From the NCBI GenBank assembly GCA_903632075.3, contig CAHIKZ030005407.1, positions 3,619,501 through 3,683,500 on the forward strand: a stretch of DNA of 64,000 nt, read 5' to 3'. Under the pieces are notes generated by a model. The model searched no databases, had not been told where the DNA came from, and saw only the letters and a list, made by a program, of their open reading frames with translations. The stretch comes from Acanthosepion pharaonis (lineage: Eukaryota; Mollusca; Cephalopoda; Sepiida; Sepiidae). Shown piece after piece: positions 32,061 through 44,190 of the stretch (the stretch's first letter is position 1; each line of letters starts with the position of its first letter). The position numbers were made by a program, and so were the translations under genes.

Positions 32061-32783
32061 AAATATATATAGTTAATTTCATGCTAACACGCTCGGAATG
32101 GCATGGAGCCATCTTCCTCCAGCTATAGTTTCTCTTTTCTTAAGTGACAACCAATTAAGAAAAAGAAAAGTCTGAATAAAAACCTGAGGTAGGCTCTGTG
32201 CATTTTGCGCCATTTATTTGCTATCATTTCACCCGAAAAATATTTCTTTCTGTACAAGCCTTCATCACTCCAATCAAATATTATTTGTGGGCATACTAGG
32301 TGTCCAGTTTGAAAACTGGGCTGTTGAATCCTCATACGCCAAAATTGACGGTAATATTCGTTTTATTTACAAGTTTGAAGAAAGCACTTTGTTTAAGATG
32401 TTTTAGTTCAATTTTTCTGCAGTTCGGATCATTTTCCTGGTTTTCGAGGAGAATTTGAATATAAATGGCTCAATAGCTTCGGATTTCATAGGAGTTTGAT
32501 TTTTCTCTGTTGGCCGTTGTCTCTTTAATCTTTTTTAAGTATGGCGTTGTCATGAAAACAGAAAAAAAGCAAACAAAAACAAACTGATGAGTAAAGAAGT
32601 GAAAACTGAAAAAAGTAAAAATGAACAGGACAAACGAAGACGAGACACTCTAAAATCATCAAATAAAAATGCATCTTGTTTTTTTTTTTTTTTAGGCAGT
32701 TGGACACTTTCCGCTTGGAAGATTAGAAACGTTGTCGTAATATAATCTTCACAGACTTTAATTTTAACTTCTTTTATGTAACA

Positions 32784-33385
32784 CTAGCAGCATTGCCCGG
32801 CGTTGCCCGTGCTTGATTCAAAAATCGTACGACTCATACAGCAATCGCTATCACTTGACTATCTCACACTGCGAATTTTATCTAAGCTCTATACTAAACA
32901 TTAACTCTGTTACAAAAAAAAGAACTAAACAAAATGAACACAAAACTATCAGCTTTAAAAAAGGACTCGTAACTTGAAAAACCGAATGAAAAAGGAATGT
33001 TAACAACAAATACTTTTTCACACCCAACCCAGTTCTGCGGAATCAGAATCAACGTTGAGTTTAGCAAGCGAATGAGCCAATTGGAGTAAAGTGATATGCA
33101 GATTTAAATTTTTCACACTTGTAACGAATGCAGCTATCGATTTTTTTTTTGCATGCTATCATGCTAGTTAACATTCGTGTCAGTCAGCTGTTGGCTCTCA
33201 CTCTGGCCAGTAGAAAATGGCCGCAAACTACATGAAAAATGCAGTAGAAGCATGAAAATATCGATTATTTCCACTAGCGATGAGAGTTGGGAAACGCAAC
33301 GTCGGTCTTGGCCTTCCCGCTAACTTGGAGCATGTGCATGTAAATTTTGGTGCAAATCCGTCGAAAATTGCGGCCGTGCATTCGT

Positions 33386-33425
<40 letters not shown>

Positions 33426-33447
33426 TCCTGCCTTTTATAGATAGAGA
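32784..33447 (-). mobile_element. Non-autonomous Helitron, copy 1
   Basis: On the minus strand it begins TCTCTATCTATAAAAGGC directly after an A and ends with the hairpin region CGGGCAACGCCGGG, an 8-nt spacer and CTAG before a T. Known: Helitrons insert between A and T, begin TC and end CTRR after a short hairpin. The interior has no coding capacity. It is homologous to 41747-42524, which lies in the opposite orientation, and to the 3' end of the autonomous relic at 57519. A (CA)n(TA)n run lies just inside the 5' end. Confidence 0.85.
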
Positions 33448-33499
33448 TGCGTTCCTTCAGGACATAGGAGAACATAGCGTCTTTTTGTTATTTCTCTCA

Positions 33500-33975
33500 A
33501 CCCTGTTCTAACATACATTTACTGAAGCCCATCAAGTATGTGTCGCGCTGCTTTCCTCTGTTCCTCTATCCATCAATCTGTCCTGTGAGTATCAGATTTT
33601 CCGAGCACTTCTTCCTCATTATATGCCCTAGAAATTTCAACTGCCTGTTCATGATGCTTTGTTTCCATTTTCTCCAAAACCACGTCGTTGCTCACATGTC
33701 CGATCTATGGTATTCCCAGCATCTTTCTGTAGAATCCCATTTCTGTTACCTCACGTCTCTTTTTCATCTTTGAGGCGTTTGTCCAGTATTCGCAGCCATA
33801 TAGGAGGACAGATCACGTAAAAGTTCAGTACACTTTTCTTAGTTTCCAACGAAATTTTTCTATCTCTTATTACACTGCTTAGGTTTTGGAATGCAGCTTT
33901 GGCCACACCAATACGTATTTGGATCTCAGTGTCACACTTTCCGTTTTCTGATATTTAAATTGACACATTTTCATT
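33500..33975 (-). pseudogene. RTE-like LINE ORF2 fragment
   Basis: The minus strand reads a decayed form of the RNRKISLETKK-VLN region, then WTNASKMKKR-EVTEMGFYRK and MLGIP. Words are shared with 54.9-55.3 kb. Several stops and shifts. Confidence 0.65.
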
Positions 33976-34024
33976 AATCACTAGTTGATTAACAATACAT
34001 TATTCCCAATTTTATGCGCGAGTA

Positions 34025-34055
34025 ATGTATATATATATATATATATATATATATC

Positions 34056-34128
<73 letters not shown>
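34025..34128. repeat. (TA)n(CA)n(TA)n microsatellite
   Basis: Compound simple repeat adjoining the Tc1 fragment. Confidence 0.96.
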
Positions 34129-34137
<9 letters not shown>

Positions 34138-34142
34138 CATAT

Positions 34143-34594
34143 ATTACGAGGCAAAAAAATGGACGCAATAATAGAAAGTCGATTTTTATTTATACTAAGA
34201 CAAGTGTGTAATAGAATTAGTTTATCAATACAGGGTATGAATACAGGTGTACATATGTACATTATACAAGTCAAAAAATGCTTTAGTATTTTGTTGGGTA
34301 ACCTTTTGCTTTAATAACGGTCTTAATTCTTCGTGGCATGCTATAGACTAAGTTCTTTAGTAAGTCAACGTCTTTCGCCAGATTTTTCCAGTATTCTTTT
34401 AATTCGCGAAAAATCACATCTTCTGTGTCAAATTTTCTTTGACGGTCGCGTTTGTCCATTATCGACCAAAGGTTTTCAGTGGGATTAAGGTCAGGACTCT
34501 GACTGGTCCACTGGAAGAGTTTCAATTTACCCTTGTGGATTAGATCCACAAAATCATGAAGATGCATTCGCTTGTAGTTCTTTGGGATCCCCAT
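34143..34594 (-). pseudogene. Tc1-like transposase C-terminal fragment
   Basis: Minus frame 34283-34594 reads MGIPKNYKRMHLHDFVDLI, then KLFQWTSQSPDLNPTENLWS, then RELKEYWKNLAKD and MPRRIKTVIKAKGYPTKY before the stop. Known: QSPDLNP-ENLW carries the last acidic residue of the DD34E triad in Tc1 transposases. The two upstream aspartates are missing because homology ends near 34590 and an 80-bp minisatellite begins. The segment 34143-34282 would be the 3' UTR and terminal repeat; no partner repeat is found. Confidence 0.85.
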
Positions 34595-34596
34595 AC

Positions 34597-35285
34597 TTCT
34601 TCAAACCTTGTAGACAAGCTCTACCTGAATCATAAAGATTTAGTGAATTGGCCCGTAAATCTTAGCGAGGACTATCTTTCTTCGCCCGTTGTGGACTAGT
34701 TCTTCGGAATCATAAAGATTCATTTCATTGGCCTGTCGGTATGAGCGAGTACTAAGCTTCTTCGGATCTTGTGGACTAGCTCTACAGAAACAAATATTTA
34801 TTGCATTGGCCAGTATGTCTTAGCGAGGACTATCATTTTCGTACCTTTGTCGACTAGATCTCTAGAATCATTAAGATTTATTGGATTGCTAAGTAGGTCA
34901 TAGCAAAGAGTATCCTTATCTTAGCACCTTATGGACTAGCTCTACAGAATCATAAATATTTATTGCATTTCCCTGTAGGCCTTAGCGAGAACTAACCTCC
35001 TTCGCACCTTGTGGACAATTTCTTCAGAATCATAAATATTTAGTGCATTGGACTGTAGGTCTTAGCAAAGACTATCCTTCTTCGCACCTTGTGGACGGGG
35101 CCTACAGAATCATAAAGATTTATTGCCTTGAACTGTAAGCCTTAGCGAGGTCTATCCTTATTCGCTACTTATGGACTAGCTCTACAGAATCACAAATATC
35201 TAATGCATGGGCCTGTAGATCTTTGCGAGAACTATCCTTCTTCGATTCTTATGGTCTAACTCTATAGAATCACAAAGAACTGTAC
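34597..35285. repeat. 80-bp minisatellite, about 8.5 units
   Basis: Unit with TTGTGGACTAGCTCTACAG, AATCATAAAGATTTATTGCA, TTGGCCTGTAGGTCTTAGCG and AGGACTATCCTTCTTCGCAC. Units diverge by a few changes each. The first unit is fused to the broken Tc1 fragment. Confidence 0.88.
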
Positions 35286-36045
35286 CAAATAACAGAAACC
35301 ACATTACTAGAGAACTTTCAACAACTAAAATTAATAGCACAAGTAACTGACATAGAAAATATCAACATAATTAATATTTTGACGTTCCACAGTATTTCAA
35401 ACAAAAGGTTAGGAAGGAGCCCCTATCAACAGAGGAAAGAGTAATGACAGTTACTGAGCTTGGGAAATCTATTTACCTGAAAAACTGTTCTAAGAAAAAG
35501 ATGTTATGAATTTCATCCGATGATAGCACTGGCTGCGCGGTCAATGAATGTCAAATGTTTCTTGATAAGGAAATGCCTAACATTACCATTATCATTGCCA
35601 TGAATTAAAAAAAAAATAGTCTAATTCTTCTACAAGGAGGGAGAAAAGGAAAAGCAAAGACTGAAACAGAGAAAAAAAAAGGGTTTTTTTTTTAATCAAA
35701 TTCACCCCAAGCAGGAGTGTGGAAGAATGGAAGAATTATTGTTGTGGTACGATCCACCTAATTGACATAGTGGAGTACCGACCATATAAATATGGTTGGT
35801 ACCGGGAAGACGGAGGAGGAAGAAGAGATCCAATCCAGAGACTCTGCCCGACTGCGACTAATGTCAACCCATTCTACAGGAACGGTCTTCCCAAGAATAT
35901 ACCAAACTAGCTGTAAATATTGTGTACACGTTCTTGTGTCAATACATTTTGTTTAAGTACATTTTGTGTTGTATTATTATTATTCCATGTTTTATTCAAG
36001 TTTCAACAATTATAAATCAAAAAAAATTTATGAAGGAGCAAGAAC
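35286..36045. other. Interval without recognised gene
   Basis: A LINE-tail-like ATCAAATTCACCCCAAGCAG lies at 35696-35715 and a 63-codon frame at 35719-35910 has no recognised domain. Confidence 0.4.
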
Positions 36046-36049
36046 AACA

Positions 36050-36445
36050 GAAGTGTATTCAGGAAAACAGTAGTTAACGATTGACATAAAGATCAAAGTT
36101 GGCTGTAAAGCATGAAATAGAAGAAAATTCCACAAGCAAAAATTGTGAGAAAAGAAACTGTTAGCATAGAACTTACGGTTACATTCTATACAAATTCAAC
36201 TGTAAATTGATGAGACCTCATTGCCAGTCTAGCATTGCGCTTAAATTCATAACGTCCCAGGTACCATACGGAAGAGCTCATCCGAACAATTGCCATGAAA
36301 GTATTTATAAAAAAATAGGCACAGGGAAGCAAATTTACGGTGGTGGGAAAGTGACTGAAGATGAGATGCCAGGTCAGGACCAATAATATTGCTGATCCTT
36401 CTTTGGATTTTATCAAGACACTCTAAATATATAACAGGAGCACCT
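36050..36445 (-). pseudogene. jockey/CR1-like LINE 3' end, copy 6
   Basis: Minus-strand translation includes RNARLAMRSHQFTVEF and, in another frame, IKSKEGSAILLVLTWHL. Nucleotide words match copies 1, 3, 7 and 8. 5'-truncated and frameshifted. Confidence 0.7.
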
Positions 36446-37294
36446 GACCATATTTGTCATGGAAAAAAACAAAACAACAATTAGATTATTAACCCTAGAA
36501 TACTAACCATCAATTAAAATTACACCACTACTAACCATGGGTATATCATACCCGATTTTGAAAATATCAAAATAAAATATTAAATATAAATCTTTATTTG
36601 AAATATTTTGCATGCAGGCACTTCAGACTTTGTACTTTGAGTTAACATTAATAGGAACTAAAAAACATTATTTAGGCAAAATAATCAGGTACTGAAAATT
36701 GTAATTAAAAATAGGAAAATTTGCGCTGGGTACTATATACCCATGGTTAGTGTTCTAGGGTTAAGAGCCTTCTTTTAATGGTCTAATTTCTCTTTTGAAT
36801 CTTCTTGGAAAATTGAGCATTTGATTTCATCATATTTGGTCTGATTCCAGGTGCCACCTGAACAGTGATTTTAAAATGATGCCGATAGAAACGTTCTTTC
36901 AATCACATCTTGAAGAAAAGTGAAGTTCTATAAGTTCGGAATTTGATGGTTTACTAAATCATTAGCGAGAAAAAAAAAGCCCCGAGGTGCTTTTTACAAT
37001 GTCTGTCAACACGTTTCGTGAGTAGTTGCAGGTGGACTTCACTTGGCGGTTTTTCTATGCGGACGTGAGTATTTAGAACATCAAATCAAATAGATGTCGG
37101 ACGCTGAAGTCTAAGCAAATATCGATTGTTAATTAATGAGCATTTATTTGAATAAGATACAAATATTTATTAAATTTCGTGAAAATTACATGCCACCACG
37201 ACTTTAATAACTATATTTTATATGATAGTTATTCAATAGGAAACAATAGTTTTTTTTTTTGCTCATATTTTAGTAACTCTTTTTTTTAATCAGT

Positions 37295-37829
37295 ATCATT
37301 CCAAGAAAGATAGTAATGTCACTAAAACACAAGGGGTCACAGGGTGTGAAAGAATTTGGAACAGAAATAATAAGGAGGAGCAGAAAGAGAAGAGATTAAT
37401 TAGGAGGACAGTAGATAGCGATTGACATTCCATTTAAATTTTTGCAGATTAAATTTGGTTGGAGCCGGAAGGAAGTTCCACAAGCAAGAAATATGAGAGA
37501 AGAAACTGTTAGCATAGAATTTACGGCTACATCTAGCCAGCTGCAAATTGTAAAGATCTAGACCTCAGTCTAGTGGTACGCTTAGATTCAAAAACTCTAG
37601 GTACCACAGCGAAGAATTCATCCGAACAATTATCACAAAAGTATTTATAGAAAAAACATAGCGAGGCAACCTCACGGCAGTGGGAAGGTGACTGGTGCTG
37701 AGACACCAGATCAGGACCAATAATATTGCTGATTCTTCTTTGGATCTTCTCAATAAGCTCCAGGTAAATAGCAGGGGCACTGGACCATATATGGCAGCAA
37801 TATTTCAATATTCTCGGCATGGACGAAAA

Positions 37830-37830
<1 letters not shown>
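37295..37830 (-). pseudogene. jockey/CR1-like LINE 3' end, copy 7
   Basis: Minus frame reads MPRILKYCCHIWSSAPAIYL, ELIEKIQRRISNIIGPDLVS, then SHCREVASLCFFYKYFCDNC and SDEFFAVVPR. It holds the same blocks as copy 5 without an early frameshift. It ends before the final RTS-LWN block in frame. The 5' edge is a (TA)n run at 37832. Confidence 0.8.

Positions 37831-37831
<1 letters not shown>

Positions 37832-37890
<59 letters not shown>
37832..37890. repeat. (TA)n microsatellite
   Basis: Pure TA run. Confidence 0.97.
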
Positions 37891-37893
<3 letters not shown>

Positions 37894-38144
37894 TAAACAA
37901 TACATTAATATACACTAAAAAATTGTCTTGTAACAAAAAACGATTAACAAAACATGAAAAAAAAATTCTTTGTGGCTTTTAATCTGTTGAATTACTTTAA
38001 AATTGTTGCATACATATGCATTCTATTTTTTATTTATATTTGCTAAATTTAATGAGTGTATGGAAAGTGTAGTGGACATCGGCACGGAAAGTGTAACTGG
38101 TGAGCCAGGTTCAAGTTCCAAACTAATCTGTTGCATTCACTTTC

Positions 38145-38560
38145 CCACCACCCCACACCACCAAGTAGTTACAGGGTGTGGAAGAGTTAGAAACAGAAAC
38201 AGTAATGATGAGCAGAAAGACAGTAAATAGCGATTGGCATTGCATTTAAAGTTGGCTGGAAAGCATGGAGTCGGAAGGGAGTTTCACAAGCGAGAAGTGC
38301 GAGAGAAGAAACTGTTAGCATAGAATTTACGGCTACATCTAGCCAGCTGCAAATTGTGAAGATCTAGACCTCAGTCTAGTGGTACGCTTAGATTCAAAAA
38401 CTCTAGATACCACAGCTAAGAATTCATCCGAACAGTTATCACAGATATATTTATAGACATAGAAGCCGAGATCCAGATCAGGACCGATAATATTGCTGAT
38501 TCTTCTTTGGATTTTATCAAGGAGCTGCAGGTAAATAGCAGGATCACCGAACCATTTTTT
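38145..38560 (-). pseudogene. jockey/CR1-like LINE 3' end, copy 8
   Basis: Nearly identical words to copy 7 (ACGGCTACATCTAGCCAGCT, CTAGACCTCAGTCTAGTGG). The middle is shortened. Copies 7 and 8 may be a local duplication or two insertions of the same subfamily. Confidence 0.7.
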
Positions 38561-38753
38561 TGAAAATTTAAGAGAGCGCGTTTTTTACTAATATGGTAAT
38601 TTAAGATTTTTTTTTGTTGTAAGTGTTTTTCAGTCAATGTGGCATGAAATAAATTGTTCAATAAATAGAGTAATGTCTCAGCTGTTATCCCGAAAATTTG
38701 CACGTGGGATCAGTTCTTTTAAATCAAATATATAGAGAGCAGTTCAATTTATA

Positions 38754-39164
38754 TTACAATGAATCATTCATACAAAAAGTAGATTAGTAAAGTTAATGAT
38801 ATAAAATGCCAAAAACTCTTCAAACTTATCGTTGCGACTGCACGTTCCAAAAGTTTTTATCCGTTAACAATAACACATTTCTAAAAAAGCATATTTCGAT
38901 TCGCATTTAATCTTTCGTTTCCGCTACTACCTGGATTGACTAAAAACAAAATAATTTCCATGTCTGAGGATGGCTGTATGTACAGCTGAAAGTACTAGCA
39001 GAATAAAAGAGACCGTATACGAGTTGTAGTTATTAAAAACAAGGATCATAACATTCATCGAGTGGTTTGTAGGTTAATGCAACTTGAAAATTTGTTTGCG
39101 AAGATTTTTCGCCATTTTATATCATTAACTTTACTAATCTACTTTTTGTATGAATGATTCATTA

Positions 39165-39166
<2 letters not shown>
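38754..39166 (+). mobile_element. Element with about 50-bp inverted repeats around a hammerhead-like core
   Basis: The left end (AATGAATCATTCATAC, then AAAAAGTAGATTAG, to ATATAAAATG near 38812) is repeated in exact inverse at about 39115-39165. Weaker complementarity continues inward. Inside, CTGAGGA (38964-38970) is followed by a GCTGT/ACAGC stem and GAAA (38988-38991), then AGTACT. No coding sequence. The right edge abuts (TA)n at 39169. It could be a MITE or inversely arranged terminal repeats of a Penelope-like element. Confidence 0.75.

Positions 39167-39168
<2 letters not shown>

Positions 39169-39238
<70 letters not shown>
39169..39238. repeat. (TA)n microsatellite
   Basis: Pure TA run of about 70 bp. 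Confidence 0.97.
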
Positions 39239-39239
<1 letters not shown>

Positions 39240-39365
39240 CTTCCATTCGTTATATTAATTTAATTTACACGCTTATATATTTTTTATATCCCAGAAAAAT
39301 AAACTTGATAAGGCTGGGACGAAACCAGTTGTTCTTTTTTTAGCAAATTTTGCTTTTCCCTAGCT

Positions 39366-39384
39366 ATATCTATCTATCTATCTA

Positions 39385-39435
<51 letters not shown>
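39366..39435. repeat. (ATCT)n(TA)n microsatellite
   Basis: Tetranucleotide run passing into TA repeats. Confidence 0.96.
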
Positions 39436-39438
<3 letters not shown>

Positions 39439-39604
39439 CTTAAACGTCATATTTCCGGCAAATGTACGCATCTTTTCACTAAGCAAATTTCTCAAACGTT
39501 CAGGCCGTTAAACGAATTAAAATACTGCTTAAAAAAAATAAACGGAGCGTCTACTTAAATATGGGTATCCTCTAAAATACCGTTTAAATTAATAAAATAA
39601 TTAA

Positions 39605-39797
39605 TAAATAAAAAATCAACTACTTGAATGCAATCTTCAGGACAGTTTAAGTCCATTTTAACGTTTTATTCCAGACATAGATACCTGTAGGCCGGTAGAC
39701 GTAATTCCCACTATTCAAAAATTCAAAACGTCTGCTCAAATATGTATATCTACAAAATAACTTTTGGTGTGTAAGGAAATAATATCAGATACAACAA

Positions 39798-39845
<48 letters not shown>
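39605..39845 (+). repeat. Dispersed repeat ending in (TA)n(TG)n
   Basis: Matches 43740-44025 in inverse: TCCAGACATAGATACCTGTA, GGTAGACGTAATTC and TTTTGGTGTGTAAGGAAATA. Both copies run into TA/TG microsatellites on the same side of the element. Unclassified retroposon end. Confidence 0.6.
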
Positions 39846-39848
<3 letters not shown>

Positions 39849-40060
39849 CGTATCTTTGGAGTGTGTGTCTGTCTGTGTTTGTGTGTCTGTATATGCTATT
39901 AATCAGCAGTAAATGTAACAGAAAATGATTGATAATATTGTTTCCAATTATTCAATTAAATAAGACCATATGTCTGGAAATGAGAACACTTGCACACATC
40001 CAGGAAAATATCACGAAAAAAAATAAGTAAAAAATAAAACTACCTTGTCAGTCTTGTTCA

Positions 40061-40061
<1 letters not shown>

Positions 40062-40119
<58 letters not shown>
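40062..40119. repeat. (TA)n microsatellite
   Basis: Pure TA run. Confidence 0.97.
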
Positions 40120-40121
<2 letters not shown>

Positions 40122-40281
40122 ATGTCATCAGTAAAAAAATAATTTTATTAATAAACATACCAAGAAATTTATCAATGAAAAATGTTTTCTTATATATTTT
40201 TTCACACTGTTGCTCTCTATGTCGCACAACACAAGCACGGATATATACATGCATACACTACGCACGCACAGACACACGCAA

Positions 40282-40339
<58 letters not shown>
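40282..40339. repeat. (TA)n microsatellite
   Basis: Pure TA run. Confidence 0.97.
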
Positions 40340-40342
<3 letters not shown>

Positions 40343-40389
40343 TTGGTGTTAAGAGTTTTTCTGTGGGCAGATGAGAAAGAAAGGAATTA

Positions 40390-41185
40390 AAAGATGGCTA
40401 TAATTGTTTCTTTAATGAGAACAGTTTGTGTGAATTCCATCTTGACACGTTTGCCGAATGTGACTCTTCCTAAATAGATCGAATTTGCAATCACAAATGA
40501 AATGATCGATGAAAGCTGGAATATTCTCACAGACATTCCTTCATCCCACTTCCCTTGATTTCTTCTTCTTCTTTCTACCTTTATCCCTTTTCCTCTTTCC
40601 ATCTCTCTCTCTCTCTCTCTCTTCCTTTTATCTTTCCTTTCTTATTTTTCTTTCTCCCTGTTTTTCTATTTCTCCTTCTTTCTTTATTTCTTCTGTTTCT
40701 TTTATAGATGTTTCTTTGTTATACTTTTTTCCATTGCCTATGACTAATCTGTATTTAAAGTCATCTTCGCTTTCAAATCTTCTCTTAAAATGATGGTTAA
40801 CGAGCTAGATTTATCAGACCATAGCTACTTTGTTTTACTTTTTATAATCGTAACGATGTGCCAGCCATAGCCAATATCTGAAAAGCATTTGTCATTCACT
40901 TTTTTTCCCCGAGGAATATTTTCCTTTTCACTCAATTATTTATTCAGATTACCGTGATTTGATTTAGAGGTCGGTTTTACAAAGCAGCGGTTTGTAGGCA
41001 GAAACTCTTGTGGAATTTGCATCTCACCAATGACATACAAAGAAATTAGGGTGTTTCGCTACAATGTGGGTGGCATAAAGGGTCTTATCTTTGAAGGTTA
41101 GAACTGGTTGTGCTAAGGCTAACAGTGTAGTCTGGATCCTCTAGCCCTGGGCGACATAAAAAAAATACAGTCGACTAACTTTCCT
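40390..41185. other. Interval with a pyrimidine-rich tract, no gene
   Basis: A CT-rich stretch at 40555-40700 gives low-complexity frames. Nothing else recognised. Confidence 0.45.
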
Positions 41186-41265
41186 AAGATGTTATGTTCA
41201 CAGGTAACAAAGAAAAGGAATCTGTGAAGAGCCATGATCACCTACACATTGAACAAACATGACAA
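41185..41265 (+). pseudogene. RTE-like LINE ORF2, last block only
   Basis: Reads the end of the family: a run like LLLTGNKEKESVKSHDHL in one frame, where GTGAAGAGCCATGATCACCT and ACACATTGAACAAACATGAC parallel the final LWRAMIAH-LK-HGT block of the fragment ending at 19386. Confidence 0.5.
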
Positions 41266-41746
41266 TTAAAAATATGACGGCAAATGAGGACATTCATTCT
41301 ATTTATTCTGGTACAATGTTAAACTCAGTAAAAAAAAAAACTTTTAAAGTGTGTGGCTATATTATATATAAGTGACATTTTGATTTATATCAATAACGTA
41401 ACAACCAAGGAAGTGTCGGCCACGGTTACACGACCTTTCTCTTAAATTTTCAATCGTCATATCTTACCACATTTGCTTGGTTCGAACGAGTTGCAATGTT
41501 AATTTAATTATGAAGAAATAATCAAAGTTTTCCTTTGAGATTACAAAAATCATTTTAAAAATAAATATAACATATTTTTCTGTCAAGGACAAACAAATTA
41601 AAAATGTTCATGTTTCCAAAAGCAAACGCTGTTTACACGTATGATTTTACTTAGGGAAAATCACCATTGGTTTAAAATGCTGAAAAGGTTACCTTCAACA
41701 AAATGTTACAAAAATCAAGCAATATTGCACTTAATCATTGTTTTTA

Positions 41747-41767
41747 TCTCTAACTATAAAAGGCACG

Positions 41768-41804
<37 letters not shown>

Positions 41805-42524
41805 GAATGTACGGCCGCAATTTTCGAGGGATTTGCACCAAAATTTACATGCACATGCTCCAAGTTAGCGGGAAGGCCAAGACCGACTATGCATTTCCCA
41901 ACTCCCATCGATAGTGGAACATTTTCTTTCATGCTTCTACGGCAGTTTTCATGTAGTTTGCGGCCATTTTCTACTGGCCAGAGTGAGAGCCTATAGCTGG
42001 CTGCCACGAATAGGCAGGAAGATTCTATTGGCAAGCGTGAGCTGACTGACACGAATGTTAAATAGCACGCTAGCATGCAATAAAAAATCGATAGCTGCAT
42101 TCGTCACAAGTGGGAAAAATTTAAATCTGGATGGCACTTTACTCCAATTGGATCATTCGCTTGCTTAAACTCAACGTTGATTCTGATTCCGCAAAACTGG
42201 GTTGGGTGTGAAAAAGTATTTGTTGTTAACATTCCTTTTTCATTCGGTTTTTCCAGTTACGAGTCCTTTTTTAAAGCTGATCGTTTTGTGTTCATTTTGT
42301 TTAGTTCTTTTTTTCGTAACAGATTTAATGTGTAGTATAGAGCTTAGAAAAATTCGCAGTGTGAGATAGGCAAGAAGTAAGGCATGTAGCAACATCAGCA
42401 CAGCAAAGGGCACTCCTTTAAAGGCAAGGAAGGGCAAAAATATTTTAAGTCAAGTGAGAGCGATTGCTGTATGAGTCGTACGATTTTTGAATCAAGCACG
42501 GGCAACGCCGGGACATGCTGTTAG
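41747..42524 (+). mobile_element. Non-autonomous Helitron, copy 2
   Basis: Begins TCTCTAACTATAAAAGGC after an A and ends CGGGCAACGCCGGG, spacer, TTAG before a T; the usual CTAG has become TTAG. About 700 bp of interior match 32784-33447 in inverse orientation (AAGTTAGCGGGAAGGCC, CTACTGGCCAGAGTGAGAGC, ATCGATAGCTGCATTCGT). The (TG)n run at 41768-41801 lies just inside the 5' end. No coding capacity. Confidence 0.85.
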
Positions 42525-42589
42525 TATGTTGTTATGTGTGGGGGAGTGTGAGTGAACGAGTTAGAACGAAGTGAAATAAACAAGATTTT

Positions 42590-42690
42590 AAACTTTATTT
42601 CCTCATGAAATAAGGCGTGTCATTCAGAAAATCAAACTTGGCTCATGTGGCTCGCCGGCCGCAGTTTGAATACGACTGATTTAAATGATA
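42590..42690 (-). mobile_element. Possible hAT-type terminal fragment
   Basis: On the minus strand CAGTCGTATTCAAACTGCGG, then GCCGGCGAGCCACATGAGCC resembles the end of hAT elements (CAGTGNTTCTCAAACTG type). No partner repeat was found. Confidence 0.35.
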
Positions 42691-43010
42691 TCGAGAAAGA
42701 AAATGGTAGAAGTGTAAATGGAACCCGAGTGTGTACATGACAGCTGTCTATGTCAGTTATTTGAGACTTTGTTTCTAAGGAGCGAAGCATACCATGCATT
42801 TATCAAACCCAAGAAACGAATGCCACGTAATGGAAGTGTCAGTTCAAGACAAGCAGGTTCACATCACAAGAATATAAGTAAGCTGACCTAAGCATCAGCT
42901 GGTATTTCTATACGAAAAAGCCAAGTGATTAGTTTAGTTCGTCTCCAGACGCAGAGAAGTGGTTTAATTGGTGATCTCTTTAAGACACCAGAGCCTGGCT
43001 GTCTGTGACA
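42691..43010. other. Interval without recognised feature
   Basis: No family recognised. Confidence 0.35.
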
Positions 43011-43128
43011 GAAAGAGAACGAGATGAGAAAGAGAACAAGAAGAGAAAGAGAACGAGAAGAGAATGAGAAAGAGAATAGAAATTAACGAGAAGAGAATGA
43101 GAACGAGAAGAGAACGAGAAAAAGTCGA
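43011..43128. repeat. Purine minisatellite (GAGAACGAGAA-type units)
   Basis: Irregular tandem units of 6-13 bp built from GAGAAC, GAGAAG and GAGAATGAGAA. Confidence 0.85.
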
Positions 43129-43555
43129 AAGTCGTTTCGATTTTTTTCTTCCATTCCTCATGTAAAAATCAAGTTCACGTCGCCAACACAGAACTCTTCA
43201 TAAAAGAAGATAGGAAAATTAGAAGACAAATTGGCCTACAAATCTCGATCGAAGAACTTGCCAAGAAATAAAAAGAAAAACTCAAAACAAAATCTTTATT
43301 GGTGATGTTTTATTGGAAACAATGATCTGCAGAAATGAGAACCGAAATAGTCGGTTGACATACATTAACAGGAAATAAAAGATTACAATTTCCCTGTTTC
43401 TAAATTAACTGTAAATAATTTTTCAAACAGCAAAGTGAGAATATTTCTCGGCAGGTTAAATGAAAAATTAAAAAAAAAAAATTAAAAAGTTAATTAATTT
43501 CCTATATTTATATTAATAAGAAACACGTGTGTATATATGATAAAAAAAATATAGT

Positions 43556-43742
43556 CATAAGGTCATAAGCTATATTCATGGGTAAAGATACTCAATGTCA
43601 GTGTTAGAGCGTATGTAAATATAAAAGTGGACATTGATGTCAATACCGAAGAGCGACAGTCTGTTATAGGCTTGAAATGTGAAATTCTATTTCAAGCTTA
43701 AGATGACTTGTCGTCGTTCAGTGTTGACGTTAATGTTCACTA

Positions 43743-43840
<98 letters not shown>

Positions 43841-44025
43841 GTATGTATGGGGGTGCATCTGATATTATTTCCTTACACACCAAAAGTTATTTTGTGGATA
43901 TTCATATTTAAGCAGACGTTGTGTTTTTTCTTCTTCTTTTTTAATAGCGTGAATTACGTCTACCGGCTTACAGGTATCTATGTCTGGAATAAAAAATTAA
44001 AATAAACTTCAACTGGCCTGAAGAT
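43556..44025 (-). repeat. Repeat pair around a (CA)n(TA)n(TATG)n microsatellite
   Basis: 43556-43742 is related to 4384-4570 (AGCTATATTCATGGGTAAAG, GCGACAGTCTGTTATAGG). 43744-43848 is the microsatellite. 43858-44025 is the inverse of the 39605-39800 repeat. Two repeat ends therefore meet in one microsatellite. Confidence 0.6.
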
Positions 44026-44190
44026 TGCTTTTTTTTTCTAGCTTAAAACCCTCCTCGGCATTTACGCTAGCACCTGTAGATGGCTCTTGATTGGGCCTTC
44101 ATCACAATAGGTAGGGAGGAGTATATGTGACAGGTAACAATAAACTGCAGAACTCAAAATTGATTGCTGCTTTTAAGTATTGCATTACTA

